The notes: generated by a model from the sequence alone, not told the origin. A stretch of 64,000 nt of DNA from Weissella viridescens (GCF_003862435.1 NZ_RHGY01000001.1:310001-374000), one strand, 5' to 3'. Shown: positions 34,810 through 44,005, counted from the first letter of the stretch. Translations and numbers: made by a program.

Positions 34810-36006
34810 ATGGTACTAAAATTATTCAGAAATAGACCGTTTTCTCTATTAACGGTTAGTTTTTTAAGCTCTTCAATAGCTAATTGGATTTATAAGTTAG
34901 CGTTACCGATTATTATTTTAGATAAGACAGGTTCCGCTTTTCATGCTGCTGGAATATTCGGATTTTCTTTTATACCATGGGTCCTATTTTCGATATTCGG
35001 TGGGGTTGTAGCTGATACATACACGAAAAGCCGGGTTTTATTCTTGGGTAACATAGTCAGTGCGATTGGTGCAATTCTACTAATCGTTGGTACGCAAATG
35101 CAACCTATTAATATATATGTGATTTACGGAATTGTGTTTTTAATATCATCCGCAGATCCATTAATTCATCCCAGTTTTCAAAGTCTAATTCCAGAAATCA
35201 TTAATAAGAGGGAACTTGTTGCTGCAAATTCAATTATACAAACGATTGAAAATACATTATCGGTAGTTGGTCCACTGGTTGGTGGTGGGGTCGTAACAAT
35301 TCTTGGCGGATATAATACCTTGTGGTTTTCTGGTATTTTTTTTCTGATTGCTGGCTTTATGACCTTGATGATTCATTCTCATCATGAAAAGAAAGTATTT
35401 AGTTTTAAAAAAATTTGGCAAGATACGGTAGTTGGCTTGAAGTATGTATTCAATCAAAAGGTTATCCTTAGTGGAGCAATGATGTTTTTCTTTGCGAATC
35501 TTGGAACAAATATGTTTGAAGCAAATTATATGTATTTTATGACCAAAGATCTAAAATTCAGTGTTGTGGATACCACGATTACAATGGCGATGAGTGGCGT
35601 TGGCGCACTTTTAGGTGGTCCCGTAGGTAGTAAAATAATTCCAAATTTTAAATCCGGGAAAATATTAAGCTTTAGCACTGTGGGGGCAGGGTTGCTTATT
35701 CTGTTATTGAATACAACGACGAATTTTATTTTATTAGGTTTAATTCTAGGCTGTATCAGTTTTTTTGGTACGATTAATGTCGTCACGTACTTTACGTTGC
35801 GACAACAAACTGTACCAATTAGCTTGCTTGGACGTGTTGTGGCAGTGACTCGGATGATGTCTTTTGCTTCAATTCCAATTGGTGCGTTCATTGGCGGTAA
35901 GATGTTAGCAGCGGGATTAGGAATGGCTACTGTCATTCTTGCAGCCGGGATCATACGGACATTAACCGGAATATTCGCTGCTTTTTCACAGTTAGGAAAA
36001 GAATAG
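34810..36006 (+). CDS. MFS efflux transporter (DHA3-like)
   Basis: A 398-residue protein with 12 hydrophobic segments and the pattern of macrolide-efflux type MFS pumps (NRPFSLLTVSFLSSSIANWIY, FGGVVADTYTKSRVL, PEIINKRELVAANSI). Substrate unknown. I use ATG 34810 directly behind GGAGGAG rather than the upstream ATG. An Rgg-type regulator follows on the same strand after 194 bases, so the pair may be a regulator and its target. The DNA is AT-rich relative to the housekeeping block. Confidence 0.82.
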   Translation: MVLKLFRNRPFSLLTVSFLSSSIANWIYKLALPIIILDKTGSAFHAAGIFGFSFIPWVLFSIFGGVVADTYTKSRVLFLGNIVSAIGAILLIVGTQMQPINIYVIYGIVFLISSADPLIHPSFQSLIPEIINKRELVAANSIIQTIENTLSVVGPLVGGGVVTILGGYNTLWFSGIFFLIAGFMTLMIHSHHEKKVFSFKKIWQDTVVGLKYVFNQKVILSGAMMFFFANLGTNMFEANYMYFMTKDLKFSVVDTTITMAMSGVGALLGGPVGSKIIPNFKSGKILSFSTVGAGLLILLLNTTTNFILLGLILGCISFFGTINVVTYFTLRQQTVPISLLGRVVAVTRMMSFASIPIGAFIGGKMLAAGLGMATVILAAGIIRTLTGIFAAFSQLGKE

Positions 36007-36200
36007 TTTGTAAATCAAAAATCTTATAGTACATAAAGATAAGCAGTATTTTTGATTTTATTTACTATGAAGACGCTGAGCTATATTATTGCGTTTGAAA
36101 CAAACTTTTATAATTAGGCTTAAGCGGATGATAGATATACGGTTATTGATCTGCTATCGTATATTTAAAATAAGATGTACATTATTGAGGGGATAATGGT

Positions 36201-37034
36201 ATGGAAATTGGGAAAATGATAAGAAAGGCTCGACAGAGTCGTAATATGACTCAGGCAGCTTTAGCGGAAGGGATTGTTTCTAGAACCTCAATAGTAAAAA
36301 TTGAAATGGGTGCCCAAAATCCCTCCTATGAAACAGTCGAAAAAATCCTTGAGAAACTAGGGTTATCAATCGTTGAACTGTATGAATTTGAAAATGACAG
36401 TATTGAATATCAATACAATCGCGTATTGTCGTCATTTAAACAACTTTTTAATTCGACACAACTTTCAGAAATCGAAGAACTTATCCGTGCAATCGATCGA
36501 TTAAATGCAGATATGAATAACCAGGTACTCGACCACGTGCAAACTGTTCTAGAAGCATTTAGAAAAATAGATTCAGAGGATATCAATAAGTTAAAAGCGG
36601 AAGTCATGCCGGTATGGTCTTATTTAGAAAAAATTGATAATTGGTCAGAAGTAGATTTATATCTAATTAACTTTATTCTCTATTATTTTGATGCTATTAC
36701 TGCTGAAAACATTGTCAAACATGCCGTGCAAAGAATTGACAATAATTATCCGAACTTAACATCGTTAAAGAATGCGCTGCTTGTCAATCTCACGTCATTG
36801 TTCATAAATCAAGGAATCTGGGATGCTGCTGAAAATTATCTCAAAGAAAGTATTGGGCTATCCAAAAAGTTAAAGCGTGTGGATTTAGTTTACATAAATC
36901 AAATCAGATTGGCATTAATTAATCGTGATACCTCAAAACTACATGATGTTCTGGAAAAATTAAATGAGTTAGGGGATGAACAATTGTATCTGGCAATGCT
37001 AGAAGAAATTCAAAAATATAATGAAAATTTGTGA
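36201..37034 (+). CDS. Rgg/GadR/MutR family transcriptional regulator
   Basis: A 277-residue regulator. Residues 1-65 are an XRE helix-turn-helix (IGKMIRKARQSRNMTQAALAEGIVSRTSIVKIE); the remaining 210 residues are helical repeats as in the peptide-binding domain of Rgg proteins (WSYLEKIDNWSEVDLYLINFIL, LVNLTSLFINQGIWDAAENYL). Length fits the family. Such proteins often answer a short peptide encoded next door; no convincing peptide gene is seen. GAGGGG precedes the ATG. Confidence 0.85.
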   Translation: MEIGKMIRKARQSRNMTQAALAEGIVSRTSIVKIEMGAQNPSYETVEKILEKLGLSIVELYEFENDSIEYQYNRVLSSFKQLFNSTQLSEIEELIRAIDRLNADMNNQVLDHVQTVLEAFRKIDSEDINKLKAEVMPVWSYLEKIDNWSEVDLYLINFILYYFDAITAENIVKHAVQRIDNNYPNLTSLKNALLVNLTSLFINQGIWDAAENYLKESIGLSKKLKRVDLVYINQIRLALINRDTSKLHDVLEKLNELGDEQLYLAMLEEIQKYNENL

Positions 37035-37132
37035 GGAGGCTAGTGCGGCTGTTGCTTTGGCCGTCATATGAATGGTCCTTTATCGCAGACGAATGTGTAC
37101 AATTTAGTATTGAAACATCCGCGAACCCGGAA

Positions 37133-37206
37133 GGATACATCGAAATTATCGTTAATCATTTAAGCATAAAAAGAGACCTGCCAATTTACTTTGGTAGGTC
37201 TCTTTT
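37133..37206 (+). repeat. Possible diverged rpmA 3'-end repeat
   Basis: GGATACATCGAAATTATCG and the following bases align with the end of rpmA at roughly three quarters of positions in the 36 bases before the hairpin, in the same codon phase (GYIEIIV against EYNEIIA), and the hairpin itself is close. Weaker than the other copies; convergence is possible. Confidence 0.35.
37171..37206 (+). terminator. Terminator after the Rgg gene (hairpin family T3)
   Basis: Stem AAGAGACCTGCCA with TGGTAGGTCTCTT (one G-T), 8-nt loop, T-run. Confidence 0.85.
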
Positions 37207-37238
37207 ATGTGCATTCGGTTAGTGTTTTATGAAGGTGT

Positions 37239-37362
37239 TATAAGGAAGTTGTAGGGTAACCAAGAGAACTGGATTAACCCGAATGATGTATTAGTCGAAT
37301 ATAAAAAATATGCTTGTCAGTTCCATATGGTTATCTGTTGTAAAACCTGAGGAGGCTTTGTC
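37239..37362 (+). promoter_or_regulatory. Conserved structured leader of GT8 gene A
   Basis: After a -10 like TATAAG (37239-37244) lies a leader of about 118 bases. GGTAACCA (37255-37262) can pair with TGGTTATC (37328-37335), and inside it GAACTG (37266-37271) with CAGTTC (37318-37323), leaving a 3x4 internal loop and a 46-base apical part. The same arrangement, with the same stem sequences and apical length, precedes GT8 gene B. GAGGAGG and the ATG follow. Confidence 0.6.
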
Positions 37363-38232
37363 ATGTTAATGAGTATCGCGTCAACAACCGATGATAATAA
37401 TACAGTTCCACTTTCGGTATTGTATACATCAATTTTAGAGAACAACTCTGATGTAGATTTCGATTTTTATATCGTTAATGATCATTTGTCCGCTAAGAAT
37501 CAAAATTTATTGAAGGCATTTCCTAAAGTCTTTAAAAATTGTCAATCAGTTTCATTTTTGGATGAGACATCTGGATATTATGCGAAAGCCAATGCATCGT
37601 CGCCAGACAGTGCCATAAAAAAGAACACCTACTACCGAATCGAAATTCCGGAACAAGTTGATGTGCCGAGATTGCTTTACCTTGACTGTGACATGGTATG
37701 TCTTGGTGATTTAAAGACGCTGTGGGAAACAGATCTACATGGACAAGTGGTGGGAGCAGTGGAGGACCAGGGATACGTGAAGCGCCTTCAGGAGATGGGA
37801 ATTGATGCAAGACCTGGTCGGTACTTTAATGCGGGATTATTATTAATTGATGTCGTACGTTGGCGTGCTGAAAATATTACTGAAAAGACCCGGAAGCTAT
37901 GTAATGAACACCCAGAGAAATTACGTTATCAAGATCAAGACGCATTAAATGCAATCTTTGAGGGTGATTGGGTATATATTAATCCAAAATACAATTTACA
38001 GAGTCATTTGGCCAAAGGTGAAGGTGGTAAAAATCCCTTAGTTGAACGACAAGCAATTGAACAAGTTGCGCTTGATGCACCGATTATTGTGCATTATACG
38101 AATTTTGATAAACCATGGCTAGTTAAAGAGAATCATCTACATCCATTGCTACAGTATTATTATGATTATCTTGATTGTTTAATTCATGCGTTTGGTGACT
38201 TTATCACGACAGAAATACCAATTAATGAATGA
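37363..38232 (+). CDS. Glycosyltransferase family 8, copy A
   Basis: A 289-residue GT8 enzyme (LPS:galactosyl/glucosyltransferase-like). The nucleotide-sugar and metal motif DxD is LDCDMVCLGD; the substrate region YFNAGLLLIDV, RYQDQDALNAIF and the final histidine block IIVHYTNFDKPW are all present. No membrane segment. It probably adds a hexose to a surface polymer or protein; acceptor unknown. A close paralogue is at 47.1 kb; most positions are identical. Starts at ATG 37363 after CTGAGGAGGC. Confidence 0.88.
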   Translation: MLMSIASTTDDNNTVPLSVLYTSILENNSDVDFDFYIVNDHLSAKNQNLLKAFPKVFKNCQSVSFLDETSGYYAKANASSPDSAIKKNTYYRIEIPEQVDVPRLLYLDCDMVCLGDLKTLWETDLHGQVVGAVEDQGYVKRLQEMGIDARPGRYFNAGLLLIDVVRWRAENITEKTRKLCNEHPEKLRYQDQDALNAIFEGDWVYINPKYNLQSHLAKGEGGKNPLVERQAIEQVALDAPIIVHYTNFDKPWLVKENHLHPLLQYYYDYLDCLIHAFGDFITTEIPINE

Positions 38233-38627
38233 AGATAGTTTCTCGAAAATAAGGTGGTACTTCATTGAAAATGTAACTAAGAGAGATTTAAAATCAGTGT
38301 TATAGTAGTAGCTGTGAAAGAGGCGTTTCCAATTTTGTGAGAAGCCTCTTTTTAATTTGATTGGGTTGCTCATCTCTTTTGCATATTAATAAGTTTAGTT
38401 TGTTTTAAAACCACAGATTGTTAAGTAATGCTAAGCGGAGAGATCAGCGGCTATGAAATAAATCTCAGATAAGGTTACATGTGAGAATATTTCAGCTAAT
38501 AGTTATTACACTGAATTAGAGTTGTAAATGACGGGAAGCGAATCGTTATTAAACAACATTTATGATGGTTTAACTTAAATAAGTTAGATATAATAAAATA
38601 TAAATTATATTAATTCGGAGAACTTAA
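38233..38627. other. Intergenic stretch after GT8 A
   Basis: Holds a terminator-like hairpin at 38317-38353 and a TATAAT at 38589-38594 that should serve the next gene. No other gene is seen. Confidence 0.5.
38317..38353 (+). terminator. Terminator of GT8 gene A
   Basis: Stem AAAGAGGC/GCCTCTTT around a 19-nt loop, then TTTAA. Confidence 0.6.
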
Positions 38628-39203
38628 ATGGCTGGCAACGAAACTCGAAGTGCACGGAATCAATCTAAAAAGCAATTTTCTTGGGTTGTGGTTACGATAC
38701 TTGCTATGGTTATTATTGGTATAGGTATAACTATTGGCGTTGTGCTGGGAAGTCAAAATAGCGGTCATGAAACTAAACATGACATGACAATGTCATCAAA
38801 AACATCAGACGTTTCAGATGATAGTAGTGGAATTGATTCGGAATCAAACACTGTGGATGAGAACACCTCAAGTACTGTTGTTTCGGAATCGAGTCAAACA
38901 GTTGATCCTAGTGAAAATGATGGAACGGCTTCTGAAGGTGACGATGAAATGATTAGTACGCTACCTTCAGATGTGAGTCCAGATGGCGCCGGAAATTATG
39001 TATCTGCAGATGGTATGACAGCATATATACCACAAGGCAACGGCAAGTATATCACTTTACCAACTAGTTCTACACCTTACACAGGTAGGGGCTATTTGAA
39101 GCAATTGCAACTGGCAGAATATAAGCGTGAAAACCTGGAAAAAGGGATAAATCAACTAAGCGATACACAAAAGCAAAACTTAGAAAAAATCGGGAAAAAT
39201 TAA
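38628..39203 (+). CDS. Membrane-anchored Ser/Thr/Asp-rich protein
   Basis: A 191-residue protein with a basic tail, one transmembrane segment (about 18-42), a low-complexity Ser/Asp/Glu/Thr linker (about 50-118) and a small C-terminal part (SPDGAGNYVSADGMTAYIPQ, ending in a basic coiled segment). Not recognised; looks like a surface-exposed anchored protein. CGGAGAA precedes the ATG. The preceding GT8 gene could be linked to glycosylation of such a Ser-rich protein, but that is speculation. Confidence 0.72.
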   Translation: MAGNETRSARNQSKKQFSWVVVTILAMVIIGIGITIGVVLGSQNSGHETKHDMTMSSKTSDVSDDSSGIDSESNTVDENTSSTVVSESSQTVDPSENDGTASEGDDEMISTLPSDVSPDGAGNYVSADGMTAYIPQGNGKYITLPTSSTPYTGRGYLKQLQLAEYKRENLEKGINQLSDTQKQNLEKIGKN

Positions 39204-39236
39204 TTCTTCGTCAATTATAAGTATTACTTAGAGTAG

Positions 39237-39275
39237 AAAAGAGAGGCTTACCAAGTGTTTGGTAAGTCTCTTTTT
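39237..39275 (+). terminator. Terminator (hairpin family T4)
   Basis: CTTACCAA/TTGGTAAG core with a GG bulge in the AGAGA arm, then T-run. Confidence 0.8.
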
Positions 39276-39434
39276 AGTGGCATGTTAAGTATTTTTTTAA
39301 GGCATTAAAATAGTCAAGTTCCTGGTTAATATGAATTAATAGGGCAGTGTGACTAACACGTGAATTACCGGTTTCAATGGACTCTTGATAAAGAGCCGAA
39401 TAGGGAAGTTTGGTAATATTTGCTCTTCTGAATT
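39274..39434 (-). pseudogene. C-terminal fragment of a YfcE-like phosphodiesterase
   Basis: About 50 codons match the end of the intact phosphodiesterase at 40.6-41.4 kb in the same orientation (shared LYQESIETGNSRV, closing LKK). By hand about 31 of 49 residues agree, so it is an old or foreign copy, not a fresh duplication. There is no start and nothing of the N-terminal part. The two copies flank the D-lactate dehydrogenase gene. Confidence 0.82.
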
Positions 39435-39537
39435 GCAATAAGTTTAACTAGATGATAAAGTTCTAATAATGTAATTAATTTATCATTTTTAATTAAACGA
39501 TGCGAAAAACTTTGAATAGTCGATTGGAGTGATTATT

Positions 39538-40542
39538 ATGAAAATAAAGATGTTTAGTGTTCGACATGATGAACAACCAGCAATTCAACAGTGGGCAAAG
39601 GAACACAACGCGCACATTGAAACAACGTCTGATGATTTTAAAACAGATACGATTAATCAAGCCAATGGATTTGAGGTCGTTGTTATTGCACAACATGGTC
39701 CATTTGGAGGTCCATTTGGAGGCCCAGAAGTGTACCAGCAATTGGCGGATATGGGTATTCATCATATTGCTTTGCGTATGACTGGTTATGATATCGTAGA
39801 TTTTAAGGCCGCGGATGAAAATGGGATTGTTGTAACGAATGTACCAGGTTACTCGCCACGATCAGTTGCTGAAGAAGCGTTAGCGCATACAATGATTCAC
39901 GTGCGCCATATTGAAGAAGCGGAATCGCGTATGCGGGAACATAATTATTCGTGGGATGGATTGGAATCGTATGAAATTCACAATTTAACAGTGGGTATTT
40001 TAGGCGCGGGGAAAATCGGGAGTACCGTTGCGCGGATTTTTAAGGCACTAGGTGCAAGAGTCATTGCCAACGATATCGTTCAACGTCCAGAATTGGCTGA
40101 CACACTTGACTATGTTTCATTTGATGAACTTTTAGATCAGAGCGATGTATTAACAGTTCATACAAATTTAGACAGTACGACGCATCATATTATCAATGAA
40201 GCGACCTTCAAAAAAATGAAAGATTCAGCCATTTTCATTAATTGCGCGCGGGGACCAATTGTTGATACAAAGGCTTTACTTGATGCAATTGAATCAGGTG
40301 AAATTGCAGCCGCAGGATTAGATACACTTGAAGGTGAGGAGAAGGTCATTGAGAACGATTTACGTGGAACGAATCAAGATGTTTCTCTTTTTGATCGTGT
40401 GATGGCATTACCAAATGTCTCGTTGACGCCGCATATAGGTTTTTATACTGATGCAGCTGTTCAAAACATGGTGACGATTGCTTTGAATGACATTGATTTA
40501 ATTTATCATGGACAACCAAGTCCACATATTGTGCATGATTAG
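39538..40542 (+). CDS. D-2-hydroxyacid dehydrogenase (D-lactate dehydrogenase type)
   Basis: A 334-residue NAD-dependent enzyme, size and motifs of D-LDH: NAD loop GILGAGKIGSTVA, VTNVPGYSPRSVAE, catalytic arginine in NCARGPIVD, glutamate in DTLEGEE and histidine in LTPHIGFYTD. It would reduce pyruvate to D-lactate or act on a related 2-keto acid. ATG 39538 with TTGGAGTG upstream. A GGPFGGP insertion-like repeat is near residues 63-70. It lies alone between two phosphodiesterase 3' ends, so it may be an acquired copy. Confidence 0.88.
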   Translation: MKIKMFSVRHDEQPAIQQWAKEHNAHIETTSDDFKTDTINQANGFEVVVIAQHGPFGGPFGGPEVYQQLADMGIHHIALRMTGYDIVDFKAADENGIVVTNVPGYSPRSVAEEALAHTMIHVRHIEEAESRMREHNYSWDGLESYEIHNLTVGILGAGKIGSTVARIFKALGARVIANDIVQRPELADTLDYVSFDELLDQSDVLTVHTNLDSTTHHIINEATFKKMKDSAIFINCARGPIVDTKALLDAIESGEIAAAGLDTLEGEEKVIENDLRGTNQDVSLFDRVMALPNVSLTPHIGFYTDAAVQNMVTIALNDIDLIYHGQPSPHIVHD

Positions 40543-40583
40543 AATAGCCTCGTTTAGTGATGATCACTACACGAGGCTATTTT
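40543..40583. terminator. Bidirectional terminator
   Basis: AATAGCCTCGT with ACGAGGCTATT plus inner AGTGAT/ATCACT arm, between converging genes. Confidence 0.88.
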
Positions 40584-40597
40584 GTTTAAACATAGGA

Positions 40598-41434
40598 TTA
40601 ATTTGCCAAGAATTTTTTTAAGCCATTAACATAGTCATGTTCTTGTTTGAGCTGAGTTAGTAGTGCAGCATCACGGACACGGGAATTACCGGTTTCAATG
40701 GACTCTTGATAGAGGTCCGAATAGGGAAGATTGGCGCTTTTTGCTCTTTTGACTTCTTTAGGAATGTCGTATGAAATTTTTTTGAAATTAATTTCCGCAA
40801 TTCCAGCATCATCAATCGTTAAAATGGCGTACTGTGCACGGCGGTCTTTCCCAAGCTTTTCGTGTGAAAAGTATGGCTCACCAACTGATCCAGGATTTAC
40901 GACCATTTGATCGGCTGCACTATATCGTAATACTTGATGATGGATGTGACCGTAAATGGCGATATCGGTCTGTTGATTTTCAAAAAGAGCTTCAAAAGCA
41001 GGTGTATCGGCACCCGCAATCAATTCAGGACCATAATTAATATTGGGAAGATTGTGCGTCAATTGAATACTTAATCCATTTACCTCTTTGGTTGTTGATA
41101 TCGGGGCGGTTTTTAAGCGATTAACATTTTTCTTTGATAAGTGATCATGAACATATTGAACTAGTGTTCCGACGTACACATCGCTGGGGTCATTAAAATC
41201 TAACGCCCCATCCATAACTTCGAAATAGCAATCATCCCAATTACCACGCAAAAAAACAGTCGTATTTACTTCATCAAGTAAGTCGAACAGATCATCTCCG
41301 CCTGGACCTGGCATTATTAAATCCCCTAAGAACCAAGTTTCGTCTATGTTTGATTGCTCAATGTCTCTAATGATAGATGATAGGGCAGTGTAGTTACCAT
41401 GAATGTCTGAAAGAATTGCGATAGTTGTATTCAT
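40598..41434 (-). CDS. YfcE-like metallophosphoesterase
   Basis: A 278-residue calcineurin-type phosphodiesterase with all metal motifs: ILSDIHGNYTAL, FLGDLIMPGPG, RGNWDD, LTHNLPN and YGHIHHQ. Substrate unknown. Start is ATG 41434 or the ATG three codons earlier; the spacing of AGTGGATGAG slightly favours 41434. The C-terminal end is repeated as a fragment 1.2 kb away. Confidence 0.85.
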   Translation of the reverse strand: MNTTIAILSDIHGNYTALSSIIRDIEQSNIDETWFLGDLIMPGPGGDDLFDLLDEVNTTVFLRGNWDDCYFEVMDGALDFNDPSDVYVGTLVQYVHDHLSKKNVNRLKTAPISTTKEVNGLSIQLTHNLPNINYGPELIAGADTPAFEALFENQQTDIAIYGHIHHQVLRYSAADQMVVNPGSVGEPYFSHEKLGKDRRAQYAILTIDDAGIAEINFKKISYDIPKEVKRAKSANLPYSDLYQESIETGNSRVRDAALLTQLKQEHDYVNGLKKFLAN

Positions 41435-41607
41435 TTTTCTCATCCACTTTCTTAAAAAATTGTCGTTAAATAATTATATCATTTTTATCAATATTATAAA
41501 CGCTGTTTTAAATGCGTTTTAAGGTGTAATATAAAATTAATTTCATTTAAAATTAATCAAATGTGATAAAATAGCAATACGATAAAACTTATTAAGGGAG
41601 CGCTGGG

Positions 41608-41913
41608 ATGATATATTTAAAATTAATTATTGGAATATATGCGGTATTTACGTTAGTGGCTTCATTTCAAATGTATAAAGAAAATGGCGAACGTGTGAAT
41701 ATACTGACGGGTATTGTTAGTTTCATTATGGTTATTACAGCCATTTTTGCAGGATCAAAAACATTTTCAGTAGTGGGAATAGGCGGATTGCTCTATTATC
41801 AGGTAGCCGCTATTTGGCAAGGTATGAGTCATCATAATTTTCATTGGCAACATCATGCCGTAAGATTGGTGCTGACTTGTATCTTGATTGCTTTTTTAAT
41901 TTATTTTAGATAA
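41608..41913 (+). CDS. Small membrane protein, unknown
   Basis: A 101-residue protein with about four short hydrophobic segments and a HHNFHWQHH histidine cluster near residue 75. Ribosome site AAGGGAG. It lies 61 bases before the ABC operon. Not recognised. Confidence 0.65.
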   Translation: MIYLKLIIGIYAVFTLVASFQMYKENGERVNILTGIVSFIMVITAIFAGSKTFSVVGIGGLLYYQVAAIWQGMSHHNFHWQHHAVRLVLTCILIAFLIYFR

Positions 41914-41974
41914 ATGGTTCTCAATGAACGGGAAATTCAGCTAATTTAATAACAATAATTGTGAGGCGAACACG

Positions 41975-42757
41975 ATGGAACTAATATTAGATGATGTGAC
42001 ATACAAGAATATCCTTCAGAATATATCACTTTCAATTAACGACGGAGATGTCATTGCCCTAATTGGTGCAAATGGAGCGGGAAAAACAACATTATTAAAT
42101 ATAATGATGGGATTACAACGACCTTCGAATGGGATCGTGAATTTAACAGAAGGTAAAATAGCAGCGGTTTTCCAAAATAATATTTTAGATGATGAACTCA
42201 CTGTACAACAAAATCTTAAGTGTCGCATTGACGATAAAGTAGCCTGTGCAGATGCGCTAACAAGAACAAAAGATTATGAAATCAATCCGAAATACAGCTA
42301 TGCACACATTTCTGGAGGACAAAAGAGAATCGTCAACTATCTTCGGGCAATGGCAGAGCGCCCAAGTTTATTGATTCTAGATGAACTAACCGCTGGCATT
42401 GATGCTGGCATGCGTAAAAAAATTTGGGATGAGCTTAATGAATATGTGAATCGTACGAAATGTGGCATAATCTTCACAACACATTTACTTGATGAAGTGG
42501 AAAATGCAAATAAAGTATTGTTTTTAGAAAATGGCAGCATAAAGTACTTTGGTGACATTAATGTATTTCTGCAACGTATGCCCAAAGTAAAGCTGGTGTT
42601 AGCAGAGACAAAAGAAGTGAGATACTTTGATAGCCCAGGGCACGCAGTGCATTTTCTGGAAAACAATCATTTAGAAAATACGGATTTTGAAATTCTCAAG
42701 ACATCCTACACTGATTTGTTCCAGACTATGGAGGAGGTGAACACCTATGTACGCTAA
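41975..42757 (+). CDS. ABC transporter ATP-binding protein
   Basis: A 260-residue ATPase: Walker A GANGAGKTT (about 34-42), Q-loop FQNN, signature ISGGQKRI, Walker B LLILDELTAG and H-loop TTHLLDE. It belongs to the ABC-2 export group. Its end overlaps the permease gene by 11 bases, so the two make one exporter. Substrate unknown (drug, peptide or polymer). Confidence 0.92.
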   Translation: MELILDDVTYKNILQNISLSINDGDVIALIGANGAGKTTLLNIMMGLQRPSNGIVNLTEGKIAAVFQNNILDDELTVQQNLKCRIDDKVACADALTRTKDYEINPKYSYAHISGGQKRIVNYLRAMAERPSLLILDELTAGIDAGMRKKIWDELNEYVNRTKCGIIFTTHLLDEVENANKVLFLENGSIKYFGDINVFLQRMPKVKLVLAETKEVRYFDSPGHAVHFLENNHLENTDFEILKTSYTDLFQTMEEVNTYVR

Positions 42758-43562
42758 ATTAATTAAACGTAACCTCCTTATTTACACCCATGACAAAATG
42801 GGGATCTTTTTTTCATTTTTGGGAATGTTTATTAGTCTACTGATCTATATATTTTTCCTAAGAAATAATTTAATTGCATCGCTTTCACGCGTTGAACACG
42901 TCGGGAAGTTTGTTGACACATGGATGGTAGCAGGATTGATTAGTATTGTTGCATTAACAACGACATTAAATGCATTTGGACAAGAAATGGAAGATCGTAG
43001 AAACAATAAATTAGATGATTTTAGTGTGAATAGTGGACTGCGACTAAGCGCCATTAAGTGGATATATACGTTAACGGCAATTATCGAAGGGTTGGTATCT
43101 ACCATTATTTTTGCTGTGATTTGTTTTGGATATTTAAGTATTAGGTATAGTGAAAATGCGTTTAATGGGCATTTCTGGATGAGCATTTTATTTAATAGTT
43201 TGTTGGTTGTTTTCTCGGCAAATTTTTTCACATTGATTTCAAGTTGCTTATCCACCATGGCAAGTTTTTCTGCACTCTCCGCAATTGTTGGCACCCTAGC
43301 TGGTTTTCTATCAGGAACCTATATTGTTTATGACGCTCTACCAAAGTTTATGCAAACAGTGCTAAATTATTGGCCCGGATACGAAATTGCTGCAATTACA
43401 AGAAATGAAATGATGCACGGAATTAGTTCTGGTGTACCAAATCGCGTATTAGATGCATTAGGCGTTAGTTCAAATATTGGAAGGGCAATGGCTATCGTAA
43501 CAATAGGAACAATCATATGTCTGGTTATTAATTATATTTTGAGCCGAACGGAGAAGAAATAA
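42747..43562 (+). CDS. ABC-2 type transporter permease
   Basis: A 271-residue membrane protein with six hydrophobic segments in the ABC-2 pattern and the late NYWPGYEIAAITRNEMMHG loop. It overlaps the ATPase gene and has GGAGGTG upstream. Confidence 0.87.
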   Translation: MYAKLIKRNLLIYTHDKMGIFFSFLGMFISLLIYIFFLRNNLIASLSRVEHVGKFVDTWMVAGLISIVALTTTLNAFGQEMEDRRNNKLDDFSVNSGLRLSAIKWIYTLTAIIEGLVSTIIFAVICFGYLSIRYSENAFNGHFWMSILFNSLLVVFSANFFTLISSCLSTMASFSALSAIVGTLAGFLSGTYIVYDALPKFMQTVLNYWPGYEIAAITRNEMMHGISSGVPNRVLDALGVSSNIGRAMAIVTIGTIICLVINYILSRTEKK

Positions 43563-44005
43563 ATTAAAAAAAGTAGCTGTACAATGACTAAATTTCAAGT
43601 CACTAAGCTGTTTGTAGATTATACCTTTATGAACTGTGAATGGAATTCATCTTACCCCCGTTTACAAAAAATTCGATGAAACCGTGGATTTAAGAAAGGG
43701 AAGGTTGCCAACGCGTTTTATAAGCTTCGCACATCTGGGGGATTGAGCCGGGAGTTTTTACTTATCAACAATCCAACGTTGCGTCCAGGACGAGCCAAGG
43801 TTTGGCAAAAATTTTATTTTTAATTGATTATATAGAGAGTGCCCTTAAAGCACTCTTTTTTAGTATGGATTGAAAAAACAGAGCAAGATGGTTTCTCTGA
43901 GACAGGTGAATTGTACATTTTAAATGTTTCGACAAAAATATTTAAATGTTCTATTATTGATGGTAGTTGGTATGAAGTAGCTAGATACCGGTATGGGAGA
44001 ACGGA
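43563..44005. other. Stretch with a coding remnant
   Basis: The frame 43680-43823 is open for 47 codons without a start and reads like a true C-terminus (FYKLRTSGGLSREFLLINN, then RPGRAKVWQKFYF). I cannot name it. A terminator follows. The last 140 bases are leader of the methyltransferase gene. Confidence 0.45.
43836..43862 (+). terminator. Terminator-like hairpin
   Basis: Stem AGAGTGC/GCACTCT, 7-nt loop, T-run; it follows the coding remnant. Confidence 0.8.

Noticed and set aside
36067-36117. 16-residue ORF (MKTLSYIIAFETNFYN) upstream of the Rgg gene as a possible signalling peptide
   Set aside because: No ribosome site before the ATG, no basic start followed by a clear hydrophobic SHP-type core, and no promoter that would serve it. 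Kept only as a weak possibility.
37031-37222. 63-codon ORF after the Rgg gene
   Set aside because: It runs through the T3 terminator and past it, its start overlaps the Rgg stop, and most of it is explained by the rpmA-like repeat.
40598-41434. Intact phosphodiesterase and its fragment as an insertion sequence or transposase pair
   Set aside because: The protein has all calcineurin-type metal motifs and no transposase features; no terminal inverted repeats were found. No complete insertion sequence was recognised anywhere in the window.
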